Positions 46,501 through 54,427 of a stretch of DNA of 64,000 nt are shown in pieces (positions within the stretch are counted from its first letter, which is position 1; the number at the start of each line of letters is the position of its first letter). The stretch spans positions 62,001-126,000 of the forward strand of contig NZ_BLXX01000013.1 of assembly GCF_014193515.1 (NCBI RefSeq), in the 5' to 3' direction. This stretch comes from Geomonas silvestris (GTDB lineage Bacteria; Desulfobacterota; Desulfuromonadia; Geobacterales; Geobacteraceae). The translations under genes were made by a program, and so were the position numbers. The notes under the pieces are model-generated. The model saw only the letters and a list, made by a program, of their open reading frames with translations. It was not told where the DNA came from and did not search any database.

Positions 46501-47106
46501 GCCGAGCACCTGGAGCGGATCTTCGACCCCTACTTCACCACCAAGAAGACCGGCAATGGATTGGGGCTCTCCTCGGTGCACGCCATCATCGCCAAGCACG
46601 ACGGCGCGCTGAAGGTAGAGTCGAGCGTGGGGGTGGGTACCACCTTCTCCTTCGTCCTCCCCGCCACGGTGGGGGGGACCGAGGTGGCCGAACCGGTCGT
46701 CGAGGGGGCTTTCCGGGACAGCGGCCGCGTGCTGGTCATGGACGACGATCCCACCATCATCGAGACCCTGGGGGAGATGCTGCGACTGATAGGCTACGAG
46801 GTGGTGACCTGCGCCGAGGGGCGCAGCGCGGTCCGGCTCTTCCGCGAGGCGGCGGCGCAGGGGAAACCCTTCAAGCTGGCCCTGATGGATCTGACCATTC
46901 CGGGGGGGCTGGGAGGGGAACAGGCGACCCGGGAGCTGATCCGGGACTTCCCGGCGGCGAAGATCGTGGTGGCAAGCGGCTACAGCGATTCGTCGGTCAT
47001 GTCGGACTACGAGTCGTACGGCTTCTGCGCCGCGATCGCCAAGCCCTTCACCATAAGCGAGGTCGCGGAGGTATTGCGCAACCTGAGCCTGCAGTTGCCG
47101 GCGTAA
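43585..47106 (+). CDS. hybrid histidine kinase with periplasmic ABC-substrate-type sensor
   Basis: This 1173-residue protein begins with a signal peptide or anchor (residues 8-30). A periplasmic domain of the ABC-transporter substrate-binding type follows, about residues 35-345 (VVLVLNSYHIGYDW, PDVILAMDNAALEF, THAPQLGHGVLGG). A membrane helix lies near 355-375. Three PAS domains follow (about 385-505, 530-665 and 675-795). The second contains a cysteine-rich insert, C-x11-C-x5-C-x2-C-x4-C, near residues 584-608. The H-box GGLAHDLNNLL has His near 818, the ATPase shows GNGLGLSSVHAI, and the receiver Asp is near 1102. The ATG at 43585 gives the signal peptide. It is an orphan with no target gene nearby. 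Confidence 0.9.
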   Translation: MGTRHTFWSLVAAWSLAALVALAPPQAAAAPAAGRRPVVLVLNSYHIGYDWSDDELAGVQKVLGSSPLTPTVLVEYLDSKRFPGKTHFSREADLLAAKFRNDLQPDVILAMDNAALEFATKYRPTVFPGKSIVFCGVNDYDPAMIAGESNITGIAENHDTAGTLELALRQFPGTREVLAVHDYTDTGLAMRNEILKTAKRFPNLRVVSAPEQSVEQLQEQLRQLHEGQLVVLLSYVAEKSGRIFTLAEAAGLVSKAARVPVFATHAPQLGHGVLGGIMMTGKAQGEAAARLAEAVLKGQRPEQYPVFTGKMSSPMFDYLQLERFGLNAKKQELPPGSVLINTPGAFYRVDKALVWSSLALIGILALALVAVIINARRQLAIRALEEANHAYRHLLDSVADSIYIFDFAGTIVEANSAALHNSGYSRQQLIGRPIADQMSPELARLAPERLDQIVTRGYALFESIHLSREGREVPVEINAQVAKFHGEPCIISITRDITARKQTEQELRIQAVTLEGEIAERQQVEEQLRQERDNVRSLFDAAPVGMLLIDPDLQVIDSNSALSRLIGTPVEQILGLQPGVALDCRQVLTGGGCGRAPDCSACRLRNCISAALIRGCGTRGVEVQHMLLKGRPHEQLWLRFSVEPVSFDGKRHALVAIDDVSRQRTMEEQILSEKERLAVTLASLGEGVIATDPQGAITLMNRAAQQLTGWQSAQGLGQPLSTVFRLVRKASRLPVQGLERVSDRELVLEAGGHVLLVTDDGRELHVTGSIAPLRDQEQRTIGQVLVFRDMTEKHELENELFQARKLESLGVLAGGLAHDLNNLLTAIIGNISIAEVKARGNTELQPFLSRALKASERTGDLTHQLLTFAKGGAPVKKLTSLQNLVKDSAEFALRGSNIRCEYRIPEQLYPVAVDVGQMSQVINNLVINAKQAMPEGGILTISMENLSRYSMGGARPGRYVRVQVQDRGVGIPAEHLERIFDPYFTTKKTGNGLGLSSVHAIIAKHDGALKVESSVGVGTTFSFVLPATVGGTEVAEPVVEGAFRDSGRVLVMDDDPTIIETLGEMLRLIGYEVVTCAEGRSAVRLFREAAAQGKPFKLALMDLTIPGGLGGEQATRELIRDFPAAKIVVASGYSDSSVMSDYESYGFCAAIAKPFTISEVAEVLRNLSLQLPA

Positions 47107-47137
47107 CGGCAGCAGACGCGGACGCCCTCCCCCGCAC

Positions 47138-48322
47138 TCACGCGGTCTCGAACACCTCTCCCAGGATCTGATCCAGAATTCCCAGACAGACCGCTATTTC
47201 GTCGATAGTCACGTTTAACGCCGGCATGAAGCGGAGCACCTCGGGGCGGGCGGCGTTCACGATGAGACCGCGCTCCCGCGCCAGCTCGGCGATCGCCTCG
47301 GCCTTGGGTTGCGGCAGGACCAGGGCGAGCAAAAGCCCGGCGCCGCGCACCTCGCCCAGGCGGTGTTTGCGGGAGAGCTGCAAGAGGCCATAGCGCAGGG
47401 TTTCTCCCAGCTCGCGGACCCGCTCCAGGAATCCCGGGCGCAAGAGCTCCTCGAGCACGGCGCAGCCGACCGCGGCCATGAGGGGATTGCCGTTGTAGGT
47501 CCCACCCTGGTCGCCGGGCTCGAAGCAGCAGACCTCCTCCTTGGCGAGCAGTGCCGCCAGCGGCACCCCCGCTCCGATCCCCTTCCCCAGCGTCATGATG
47601 TCCGGCTCGATCCCGGCCTGCTGGTAGGCGAAGAGCGTGCCGGTGCGCCCCATCCCGGTCTGGACCTCATCACAGATCAGCAGGATCCCCTTGTCCCGGG
47701 TAAGGCGCCTGAGCGCCTGCAGGTACTCGCGGCTGGCCGGGATCACCCCCGCCTCGCCCTGAACCGGCTCCAGCATGACCGCCGCGGTCTCGGGGCCGAT
47801 GCTCCCCACCACGGCGTCGAGGTCGTTCAGGGGAACCTTGATAAAACCCGGGACCTTCGGCTCGAAGAGCTTCTCCCAGTGCGGTTTCCCGGAGGCGGAC
47901 ATGGTGGCCAGGGTGCGGCCGTGGAAGCCGTTTTCCATGGTGACGATCTGGTAGGCGCCGTTTCGGTGCAGCGCGCCCCACTTCCGGGCCAGCTTGATCG
48001 CTCCCTCATTTGCCTCGGCACCGCTGCTGGCGAAGAAGACGCGCTGAAAGCAGCTGTGCACCACCAGTTGGTTGGCCAGCCGCAGCGCCTGGTCGTTGTA
48101 GAAGGCGGGGCTCGGGCTGATGAGGCGGCTCGCCTGGTTGCTGAGCGCCTCTACCACGACCCGCGGGCTGTGCCCCAGGCAGTTCACCGCCCACCCCTGG
48201 ATGAAATCAAGGTAGCGCTTTCCTTCGTGGTCGGTGAGCCAGGAACCGCTGCCGTACACCATGACACTGGCAGGACGCTTGGTGATGCTCATCAAAGCCT
48301 GGTACGCGGATTCATCGAGCAC
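47138..48322 (-). CDS. argD: acetylornithine aminotransferase
   Basis: This PLP-dependent class III aminotransferase of arginine (and possibly lysine) biosynthesis has 394 residues. Signatures are [18 protein letters not shown], the MENGFHGRT turn, EPVQGEAGV, the cofactor Asp in [14 protein letters not shown], and the Schiff-base Lys in [14 protein letters not shown]. The start is probably the GTG at 48322, after GAGGAGGCGACC. It stands alone; other arg genes are not in the window. Related succinyl-ornithine or GABA-type activities cannot be excluded. Confidence 0.9.
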   Translation of the reverse strand: MLDESAYQALMSITKRPASVMVYGSGSWLTDHEGKRYLDFIQGWAVNCLGHSPRVVVEALSNQASRLISPSPAFYNDQALRLANQLVVHSCFQRVFFASSGAEANEGAIKLARKWGALHRNGAYQIVTMENGFHGRTLATMSASGKPHWEKLFEPKVPGFIKVPLNDLDAVVGSIGPETAAVMLEPVQGEAGVIPASREYLQALRRLTRDKGILLICDEVQTGMGRTGTLFAYQQAGIEPDIMTLGKGIGAGVPLAALLAKEEVCCFEPGDQGGTYNGNPLMAAVGCAVLEELLRPGFLERVRELGETLRYGLLQLSRKHRLGEVRGAGLLLALVLPQPKAEAIAELARERGLIVNAARPEVLRFMPALNVTIDEIAVCLGILDQILGEVFETA

Positions 48323-48366
48323 GGTCGCCTCCTCTAACTAGCCGGGATCAGTATGAGTCAGCGCTA

Positions 48367-48395
48367 AATCTGCCTTCGTTGCCGGGAAATGTCAA
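48367..48395 (-). promoter_or_regulatory. possible argD promoter
   Basis: On the minus strand TTGACA (48395-48390) is 17 bp from CAGATT (48372-48367). The -35 is perfect and the -10 is poor. Confidence 0.3.
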
Positions 48396-48547
48396 GCTGC
48401 TTGGGGTGACAGTTTCTTGCAGGGGTTTCACGGCACCGAGCTGCTGCTGGAGCTGCCGCTCTCCCGGTCCGATACCGCTTGCGCATGTCCGACAACGACG
48501 AAAGAAGGGTAATATCTAGCATATCGGTAGACTTTATATTTTTCATA

Positions 48548-48576
48548 TTGACAGCACCGACGACTCGGGTTATAAA
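48548..48576 (+). promoter_or_regulatory. strong sigma70-type promoter of the propeller-lipoprotein leader
   Basis: TTGACA at 48548-48553 and TATAAA at 48571-48576 are separated by exactly 17 bp. It is one of the best matches in the window. A start near 48583 would give a 5' leader of about 230 nt that contains two terminator-bearing elements. Confidence 0.75.
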
Positions 48577-48601
48577 CGCGACACACCAACGCAGTACCCA
48601 T

Positions 48602-48668
48602 AAAAGGCTGACCAGAATACTGGAGGCCAGGCACGCAGCGACCCCGCTCGGCCTGGCCTCTTTTTTTT
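48602..48668 (+). promoter_or_regulatory. structured leader element with terminator, copy A
   Basis: The core is GGCTGACCAG-(4)-CTGGAGGCC. CCAG and CTGG form a tetraloop hairpin, and the outer GGC and GCC can also pair around a TGA/AG internal loop. GGCCAGGC then pairs with GCCTGGCC to make a terminator hairpin, followed by T-C-T8. The GCC of the first hairpin lies inside the 5' arm of the terminator, so the two structures compete at their base. Copies B (next) and C (61552-61617, other strand) keep the same design with different loop bases. Confidence 0.7.
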
Positions 48669-48686
48669 GGAGGGCAGTTTTTCGCA

Positions 48687-48758
48687 ACAACCAGATCAGC
48701 ATGCTGACCAGACACCTGGAGGCCAAGAGGGGCGACACGCCTTACTTGGCCTTTTTTT
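48687..48758 (+). promoter_or_regulatory. structured leader element with terminator, copy B
   Basis: This is the second tandem copy. GCTGACCAG-(4)-CTGGAGGCC is kept, with loop ACAC. GGCCAAG pairs with CTTGGCC, enclosing a further GGCG/CGCC hairpin, and seven T residues follow. It ends 57 nt before the lipoprotein ATG. The terminator stem differs in sequence from copy A, but pairing is preserved by compensating changes. Confidence 0.7.
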
Positions 48759-48815
48759 GTAGGTACATCAGGAACCGGCTTTGCCCCGGAACCCAAACCA
48801 CCCGAGGAGGTAGCA

Positions 48816-50525
48816 ATGAAAAAACTGTCCCGTCTCCTGTGGGCGGCGACCACCGTCGTCTCCCTCGCCCTGACCGGTTGCGGCAGCACGGCCGCCGGGC
48901 CGGCCAGCTCGCCGACCGCCAGCAACAAGGTCACCATCAACGGCTCGCTGGAGCCCGGCGCCGCCAAATCGACCGCGAAGAGTGCAGCTGCCACCAGCGG
49001 CACCATCGGCACGGTCAGCGCCATCGACGCAGCCACCGGCGCGGTACTGAGCGCCACACCGGCAAACATCGTCTCGGACGCGAGCGGTACCGGCGGCAGC
49101 TTCAGCGGGCTGAGCTTCACCCCTCCCAGCAGCCAGGCGGGGGTGGTCCTGAAGGCGACGCTTGCCAACGGCAAGGTCTATCGCGCGCTGATCGCCAGCC
49201 AGCTCGCCGCGGCAAGCACCGTGAACGCAACCGTCGGCCCCAACTCCGATGCCATCGTGACCGCGGTTTCCGGATCCCTTAACGTCGCCGGCGTTCTCGG
49301 GGACGACGGCGTGAAGGTTCCCAGCGGCACCAAGCTGGCCGACGTGGCAAGCGCGGTGACCAGCGCCTCCAGCGCGCTGCTGCCCAAGCTCCAGACCGGC
49401 TACGTGATCGACACCGGCGGTACCGGTTCGGCGGTCCCCGGGGTGACGCTCCTCGACCGGGTGGCGCAGGCAGCCATCAAGACAGTGCGCTTCACCAACC
49501 AGGTCGGCACCCGGATAGGCCACTTCGCCAACGTGACCGCCGACGGCTCTGAGCTCTGGCTTTGCAGCGGCCAGGGTGGCGCGAGCGGCTCCATGAACGT
49601 CTACGACACCGCCGCTTTCAGGACCTACAGCACGCTCAACGACTCAAACCAGGCGAGCTTCATCAAGCACTCCTTCCCGAAGGGTTGCGGCGTGCAGAAC
49701 GTGCAGTCTCCCGACGGCCGCTACATCTTCGCCTCGGTGGACCAGGCGCCCAAAGGGGTGAACGTCTTCGACGTGAAAAACCACGTCTACCTCGGCACCA
49801 TCGCCAACGGCAACACCGCACCGCACGTGGGCGCCGTCTCGCCCGACGGGAAGCGCTACTACACGACGACCGCCGGTTCCTTCCACGCCGTGGGCTACGA
49901 CATCTCCGGTCTTCCCGCCAAGGTCCCCGGCGATGCCGACAAGGTGCTGGACGTGAACCTTGGGTACGGAAACCTGCACGCGGTGCGGCTGCACCCCAAC
50001 GGCAAGTACCTCTTCGTGGGGAACAACACCTGGCCGGTCCCCTCGCCGCTACCCGCCGGGGTCACGGCGACCTCCGGCACCAACGTGATCGAGATCGCCA
50101 CCCAGAAGATCATCGCCACCATCCCGGGCCGGCCGCACAACTTCGCGATCTCGCCGGACGCCAAATACCTCCTGGTCACCGAGCTCTCCTCGCCGGATTG
50201 CGAGGTCTCGCTGCCGGGTGACCCCGGAAACCGACTGCAGTTCATCGACATCTCCACCCTGTCGGGCGCGGCGCCGGACGCCTCGAAGATCAAGGACATC
50301 TACCACTTCGATACCCCGGGCTACGGCGGCAGCCACGCCAGCTGGGATCCGACCACCGGCGTTTTGTACTACTCGGTGTACGACACCAGCAACCAGGGGT
50401 GGCTCTTCCTGCTCGACACCACAAACCTGGCGGCCGCCACGCCGAGCGTGACCCAGTTGGGCACCAAGCAGAAGATCGGCTGGGCACCGCACGGCGTGCT
50501 GTTCCCGGGGATCGACGGCGACTGA
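48816..50525 (+). CDS. lipoprotein with C-terminal beta-propeller
   Basis: This 569-residue exported lipoprotein has a signal peptide ending in the lipobox LTGC (Cys22). Residues 23-230 are rich in Ala, Ser, Thr and Gly, with a possible Ig/FN3-like fold (VTINGSLEPGA to LLPKLQTGYV). The C-terminal 330 residues show YVTN/cytochrome-cd1-type propeller repeats: NVQSPDGRYIFASV, GAVSPDGKRYYTTT, RLHPNGKYLFVGN and AISPDAKYLLVTE, spaced about 45-60 residues. Propellers of this kind bind ligands or partner proteins. CGAGGAGGTAGCA is a strong ribosome binding site. The gene sits behind the two leader elements and shares the region with an FN3-cytochrome lipoprotein. Confidence 0.85.
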   Translation: MKKLSRLLWAATTVVSLALTGCGSTAAGPASSPTASNKVTINGSLEPGAAKSTAKSAAATSGTIGTVSAIDAATGAVLSATPANIVSDASGTGGSFSGLSFTPPSSQAGVVLKATLANGKVYRALIASQLAAASTVNATVGPNSDAIVTAVSGSLNVAGVLGDDGVKVPSGTKLADVASAVTSASSALLPKLQTGYVIDTGGTGSAVPGVTLLDRVAQAAIKTVRFTNQVGTRIGHFANVTADGSELWLCSGQGGASGSMNVYDTAAFRTYSTLNDSNQASFIKHSFPKGCGVQNVQSPDGRYIFASVDQAPKGVNVFDVKNHVYLGTIANGNTAPHVGAVSPDGKRYYTTTAGSFHAVGYDISGLPAKVPGDADKVLDVNLGYGNLHAVRLHPNGKYLFVGNNTWPVPSPLPAGVTATSGTNVIEIATQKIIATIPGRPHNFAISPDAKYLLVTELSSPDCEVSLPGDPGNRLQFIDISTLSGAAPDASKIKDIYHFDTPGYGGSHASWDPTTGVLYYSVYDTSNQGWLFLLDTTNLAAATPSVTQLGTKQKIGWAPHGVLFPGIDGD

Positions 50526-50600
50526 TTTCCCCCTCATGACGGGATCTTCCGCCTCCGGGGCCAAAGCGACAGGTCCCGGAAGTGGAGTCCGATACGTGGG

Positions 50601-50676
50601 GGAAGCTGCCATCTTTCATGGGGTGGCAGCTTCCCCCTCACCCGGTCCCTCTCCCGCAAGGGGAGAGGGGACGCAG
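50601..50676. repeat. REP-like family B, complete composite copy
   Basis: GGAAGCTGCCATC pairs with a GGTGGCAGCTTCC arm, then CCCCTCACCC leads to a CCCTCTCCCGCAAGGGGAGA hairpin. It is the clearest two-hairpin copy of the family, located between the two lipoprotein genes. Confidence 0.8.
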
Positions 50677-50792
50677 TTGCACGCTTTCCAGGAAAGCCGT
50701 AAAGGTTCGCGAGGAGAGGTGCGCGCAGCCCGAGAGTGCGTCCGACACATTTTGTCTAAGAAAGCCGGCTTTAGAGATGAGGAGAAAAACCT

Positions 50793-51377
50793 ATGAGAAG
50801 AACTCTTGAGAAAGCATGGGGCGCTGTGCTTTTGGCAGCGACGCTGGTGGCTGCGGGGTGCGGCGCCGGGGGGAGCGGGGACGGAGCTTCCGCTTCCGCG
50901 CCGGCCGCGACCGTACTGGCGGCGCCGTCTGCGCTGGTTGCTACGGGCGGGATCAACAAGGTGACGCTCAGTTGGGACCAGGTATTAGGAGCCGACTTCT
51001 ACAACATCTACTGGTCCACCAACCCGGGCGTCACCAAGAATACCGGCCAGAAGATCACCACATCTACCACGCCGTACCTGCAGTCCGGTCTCGCCGTGAG
51101 CCAGACCTACTACTACATCGTGACGGCGGTCAACGACACCGGGGAGAGCGCTCCCTCCAGCCAGGCCGCGACGGTGGTCGCCACCGACGGAGCCGGTCTC
51201 TACCAGAACTATTGCGCCAATTGCCACGGTCCCTTGGCGAGCACGAGCATCAAGGAAGGGACGCCGGACAACATCAAAGCCGCCATCGCCGCAAGCCGCG
51301 GCGGCATGGGGTGGCTCTCCTCCTTTCTCACCTCGGAGCAGATCGACCTGATCGCCCAACAGTTGCCGTGTCATTAG
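50793..51377 (+). CDS. lipoprotein with FN3 domain and monoheme cytochrome c
   Basis: This 194-residue exported lipoprotein has a signal peptide ending VAAGC (Cys23). An FN3 domain lies at about residues 45-130 (KVTLSWDQVLGADFYNIYW, then YYYIVTAVNDTGES). A single class-I-type cytochrome c domain follows: CANCH near residue 143 binds heme, and the Met in GGMGWLSS is a likely sixth ligand. GATGAGGAGAAAAACC gives a strong ribosome binding site at 50793. FN3 plus cytochrome suggests docking of a redox carrier to a surface partner or polysaccharide. It follows the propeller lipoprotein on the same strand. Confidence 0.87.
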   Translation: MRRTLEKAWGAVLLAATLVAAGCGAGGSGDGASASAPAATVLAAPSALVATGGINKVTLSWDQVLGADFYNIYWSTNPGVTKNTGQKITTSTTPYLQSGLAVSQTYYYIVTAVNDTGESAPSSQAATVVATDGAGLYQNYCANCHGPLASTSIKEGTPDNIKAAIAASRGGMGWLSSFLTSEQIDLIAQQLPCH

Positions 51378-51396
51378 GCTTGAGAGTGTGGTAAAA

Positions 51397-51435
51397 CGGT
51401 GCGGCTGACGCAGGCGAACGCGCGCTGCCGCACCG
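51397..51435. other. inverted repeat, 9-bp stem
   Basis: CGGTGCGGC at 51397-51405 pairs with GCCGCACCG at 51427-51435. There is no T-tract. It lies just after the cytochrome lipoprotein and may terminate or protect its message. Confidence 0.45.
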
Positions 51436-51511
51436 TACCGTGCCCGGAAGCGCACCGCTGCGCAAGCTCCCGCTTGCGGCCCGAACTACCTCCCTATAAA
51501 GCCGAGACGAC

Positions 51512-52897
51512 GTGGCCACACCTTCGACACCATCCTCCCCCGCACCGCTCGACACCCGGCTCGTGGGGTGCGGGGTGCCGGCACTGCTGCTCTGCGCAGC
51601 CGGCTTCCTGGCGCTGCGGCCCGAACTGCGCCTCGCCGTCCCGGAACTGATCGGCATAACGGCGGCGATGGTCCTTGCGCTCTCTTTTGCCCTGTACCGG
51701 GGCGGCCGGGGCGGCATCGGCTGGTCGCCCCGCTGCATCATCCTGATCGCGCTCGTGCTTAGGCTCATGTTCCTCGCCTCCCCGCCCCAGCTCTCCGACG
51801 ACCTCTACCGCTACCTTTGGGACGGCAGCAACATCCTGCGCGGGATCAACCCGTACCAGGCGGCTCCGGCCCGCACGGTTCCGCCCGCCTCGCTCAAGGC
51901 GGCGCACGCGCTCATCAACCATCCCGAGTACGTCACCATCTACCCGCCCACGGCGCAGCTTGTCTTCGCCGCCGGCGCCACCCTGGGCGGCCTCACCGGA
52001 CTGAAGGCGCTCCTGGTCCTCTTCGATCTCGCACTCTGCGGACTCATCGTCGTCCTCCTGCGCCAGCTCACCCTCCCGCCCTGGCTCGCCGTGCTCTACG
52101 CCTGGAACCCGCTGCCGGTCCTGGAGATCGCGGGATCCGGGCACGTCGACGGCGCGGGGCTCAGCCTACTGGTCGCGGCGCTGGTCCTTACCCTGCGGGG
52201 AGCGCCGCGTGAGACCAGCGAGGCGCCGCGGCGCGGGCCAGCGCAGGCCGCGGGGCTCCTCTTCGCCGCGGCCTGCCTGGTGAAGCTCTTCCCGCTCCCG
52301 CTTACCCCCGTACTGTTCCTGCTCACTCCCCGCGTACGCCGCCTGGAGTTCTCGCTGGGCTGCGCAACCGGTCTGGCCGCGCTCACGCTCCCCTTCTGGC
52401 CCGAACTCGCACACATCACGCAGAGCCTCGATGCCTACGCCCGCAACTGGGAGTTCGCCGGGTTCGCCTACAACACCCTGCGCACCGCGACCGGTTCCGG
52501 CACTACGGCACGCCTCACCCTCTCCCTCATTTTTGCCTGTTGCCTCATGGTCCTCGTTGGGAAGCTGGCAATGGAGCTGAAGAGGGCGGAAAGCCCTGCC
52601 GAACGGGGACGGGCGGCGCTTACCGCCTGTTACCGGATCACCTTGGCGCTCCTGCTCACCACCCCGACCCTGCAGCCCTGGTACGCGCTAAGCCTGGCGG
52701 CCCTGTTTCCCATGTCTGCCGGGCCAGCGGGATTGGTGCTCTGCTGGGCGGTGTTTCTCACCTACCAGGTGCAGATCCCGTATTTCGTGTTGGGGAAGTG
52801 GATCGAGAGCCCGGCGGTGACCGCGGCGCTGTTTCTGGCGCCGCTTTTGGCCTGGCTTCTTGCGAGGATGTCAGGAGGCAGAACGGCCAGAGGATAG
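51512..52897 (+). CDS. integral-membrane glycosyltransferase (GT-C, mannosyltransferase-like)
   Basis: This 461-residue protein has about ten hydrophobic helices. The acidic motif SDDLYRYLWDGSNILRGINP lies in the first periplasmic loop near residues 95-115; this placement is typical of GT-C enzymes that use polyprenyl-phosphate sugars. YPPTAQLVFA and GHVDGAGL follow as in DUF2029/GT87-like proteins. The start is probably the GTG at 51512; no strong ribosome binding site is seen. Its end overlaps by 27 bp with the convergent glycosyltransferase at 52871-54358. It may use a donor made by the DPM-like enzyme at 55820-56611. Confidence 0.83.
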   Translation: MATPSTPSSPAPLDTRLVGCGVPALLLCAAGFLALRPELRLAVPELIGITAAMVLALSFALYRGGRGGIGWSPRCIILIALVLRLMFLASPPQLSDDLYRYLWDGSNILRGINPYQAAPARTVPPASLKAAHALINHPEYVTIYPPTAQLVFAAGATLGGLTGLKALLVLFDLALCGLIVVLLRQLTLPPWLAVLYAWNPLPVLEIAGSGHVDGAGLSLLVAALVLTLRGAPRETSEAPRRGPAQAAGLLFAAACLVKLFPLPLTPVLFLLTPRVRRLEFSLGCATGLAALTLPFWPELAHITQSLDAYARNWEFAGFAYNTLRTATGSGTTARLTLSLIFACCLMVLVGKLAMELKRAESPAERGRAALTACYRITLALLLTTPTLQPWYALSLAALFPMSAGPAGLVLCWAVFLTYQVQIPYFVLGKWIESPAVTAALFLAPLLAWLLARMSGGRTARG

Positions 52898-54358
52898 GCA
52901 CTCACCCAGGTCTTTCAAAAGCACCAGGGCAAAGCCGCAGGGAAAGAGCAGGAAGAGCGGGATGGCAAGCCAGGTCTCGCGCTCCCAGGCAAAGGCGAGC
53001 GGGAGGAGCGAGTACCCCAGGAGCACGATATTCATGAAGATGTAGGGAAGGTTTTTCTGGCGGTACAAAAAGGCCAGCCCCGGCAGGTGCTCGCGTCCTC
53101 GCACGCCGAACTTGGGGGTACGCTCGAAGGTGCCGCCGTTTTGGAACAGCCCCTTAAGGACCGAGAACGAGACGCTGGGGGCGAGTCCGATGGTGAGCGC
53201 CGGCAACAGCAGCACGTCGCGCAGCCGGTTGGCGCCCGTCTTCAGGCTGTAGCAAAGGAAGTAGCCCATGATGGCGCCTGAAGTGGCGAGGAACAGTGGG
53301 AGATCGAGGCGCAGCATCTGGTGCAGCCCGATCCCGACCCGCCAGGTGACCGCCGGGTAGAGGGTGAGCAGCACCACCAGCCCCAAAAGCCAGTAGATGT
53401 TGGCCATGAGGTGCGCGAGCGCCTCCAGCTTCACGGCAAGGGGCAGGCGCTCGCGCAAAAGGCGCGGCAGGATCTTCCGGGCGGTCTGGATCGACCCCTT
53501 GGCCCAGCGCTGCTGCTGGCTGCGTAAGGCCGCCATGGTGACCGGCAGCTCCGAGGGGACCTGGCACTCCTCGCGGTACACGAAGCGCCAGCCGGCCAGT
53601 TGCGCCCGGTAGCTCAGGTCGAGGTCCTCGGTCACGGTGTCCGCCTGCCAGCCCCCCGCCGAGTCGATGGCGGCGCGGCGCCAGACCCCGGCGGTCCCGT
53701 TGAAATTGAAGAAGAGCCCGCGCAGGTAGCGCACCCGGTGCTCGATGCTGAAATGCGGACCGAGCAAGAGCGACTGGATGCCGGTGAACCAGGAGTACTC
53801 CGCGTTGCAGAATCCCCAGCGGGTCTGCACCATGCCGACCTTTTCGTCCCGAAACCAGGGGACGGTCTGTTCCAGGAAGTCGGCCGGCGGGATGAAGTCC
53901 GCATCGAAGACCGCCACCAGTTCCCCTTTGGCCCGGGCAAGCCCGTGCGCCAGCCCCCCCGCTTTGAACCCCTCGCGTCCCTCGCGCCGCACCACCGTGA
54001 GCTCCACCCCACGCGCCCGCCACCAGGCGGCCCTCTCGTCCACCAGTTCCCGGGTATCGTCGTCGGAGTCGTCCAGCACCTGGATATCGATCCGCCCGGC
54101 CGGCCAACTAAGCTGCGCGGTGGCGTCCAGTAGCCGCTGTGCCACGAAGCGCTCGTTGTAGAGCGGCAGCTGCACCGTGACCAGCGGGTAGTCTTCCGGC
54201 GCAGCTCCCCTCCCCGCTTTCAGGTGCAGCGGCGCCCCAGGCTCGGTCCGCGCGGAATACAGGCAGCGCAGCAGCCAGATCCGGTGCAGGCCGTAGAGGG
54301 AGAGCCCCAAAAGGGCGGCGAAGTGGAGTGCGGTGAGAATGGGGAGCAGGATGGACAT
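52871..54358 (-). CDS. membrane family 2 glycosyltransferase (cellulose-synthase-like)
   Basis: This 495-residue processive-type glycosyltransferase has an N-terminal membrane helix, then the catalytic domain with VQLPLYNE, VLDDSDDDT, AVFDADFIPP, TVTEDLDLSY and the QQQRWAKG product-channel motif. Three to five membrane helices follow from residue 305. This D-D-D-QxxRW pattern is that of beta-glucan, mannan or glucomannan synthases, so it should build a polysaccharide or glycolipid. The start used is the ATG at 54358; a TTG at 54388 falls inside a heptamer repeat. It is the last gene of the leftward operon, 69 nt after the exported-protein gene. Confidence 0.88.
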   Translation of the reverse strand: MSILLPILTALHFAALLGLSLYGLHRIWLLRCLYSARTEPGAPLHLKAGRGAAPEDYPLVTVQLPLYNERFVAQRLLDATAQLSWPAGRIDIQVLDDSDDDTRELVDERAAWWRARGVELTVVRREGREGFKAGGLAHGLARAKGELVAVFDADFIPPADFLEQTVPWFRDEKVGMVQTRWGFCNAEYSWFTGIQSLLLGPHFSIEHRVRYLRGLFFNFNGTAGVWRRAAIDSAGGWQADTVTEDLDLSYRAQLAGWRFVYREECQVPSELPVTMAALRSQQQRWAKGSIQTARKILPRLLRERLPLAVKLEALAHLMANIYWLLGLVVLLTLYPAVTWRVGIGLHQMLRLDLPLFLATSGAIMGYFLCYSLKTGANRLRDVLLLPALTIGLAPSVSFSVLKGLFQNGGTFERTPKFGVRGREHLPGLAFLYRQKNLPYIFMNIVLLGYSLLPLAFAWERETWLAIPLFLLFPCGFALVLLKDLGECLSSGRSAS

Positions 54359-54377
54359 AGGAACCAATGGATAATGA

Positions 54378-54396
54378 ACAATTGACAATTGACGAT
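54378..54396. repeat. 7-bp tandem repeat (AATTGAC type)
   Basis: ACAATTGACAATTGACGATG carries two full copies and a partial copy of the ATTGACN heptamer also found at 9140-9160. Confidence 0.6.
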
Positions 54397-54427
54397 GAAG
54401 TCGGAAAGCGTGGCGACTGGTGCGCGG

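Noticed and set aside
43605-47171. 1188-codon plus-strand open frame
   Set aside because: Alternate frame of the large hybrid kinase; rich in Arg, Pro and Gly with no domain, whereas the other frame has a full kinase.
48602-48758. GEMM (cyclic dinucleotide) riboswitch
   Set aside because: I compared the elements with the conserved GEMM core (ACGCAAAG-type segment and GNRA loop with receptor); these features are absent.
48479-49282. 267-codon open frame starting in the leader
   Set aside because: It runs through two terminators and then out of frame through the propeller lipoprotein. The lipoprotein frame has the lipobox and propeller repeats.
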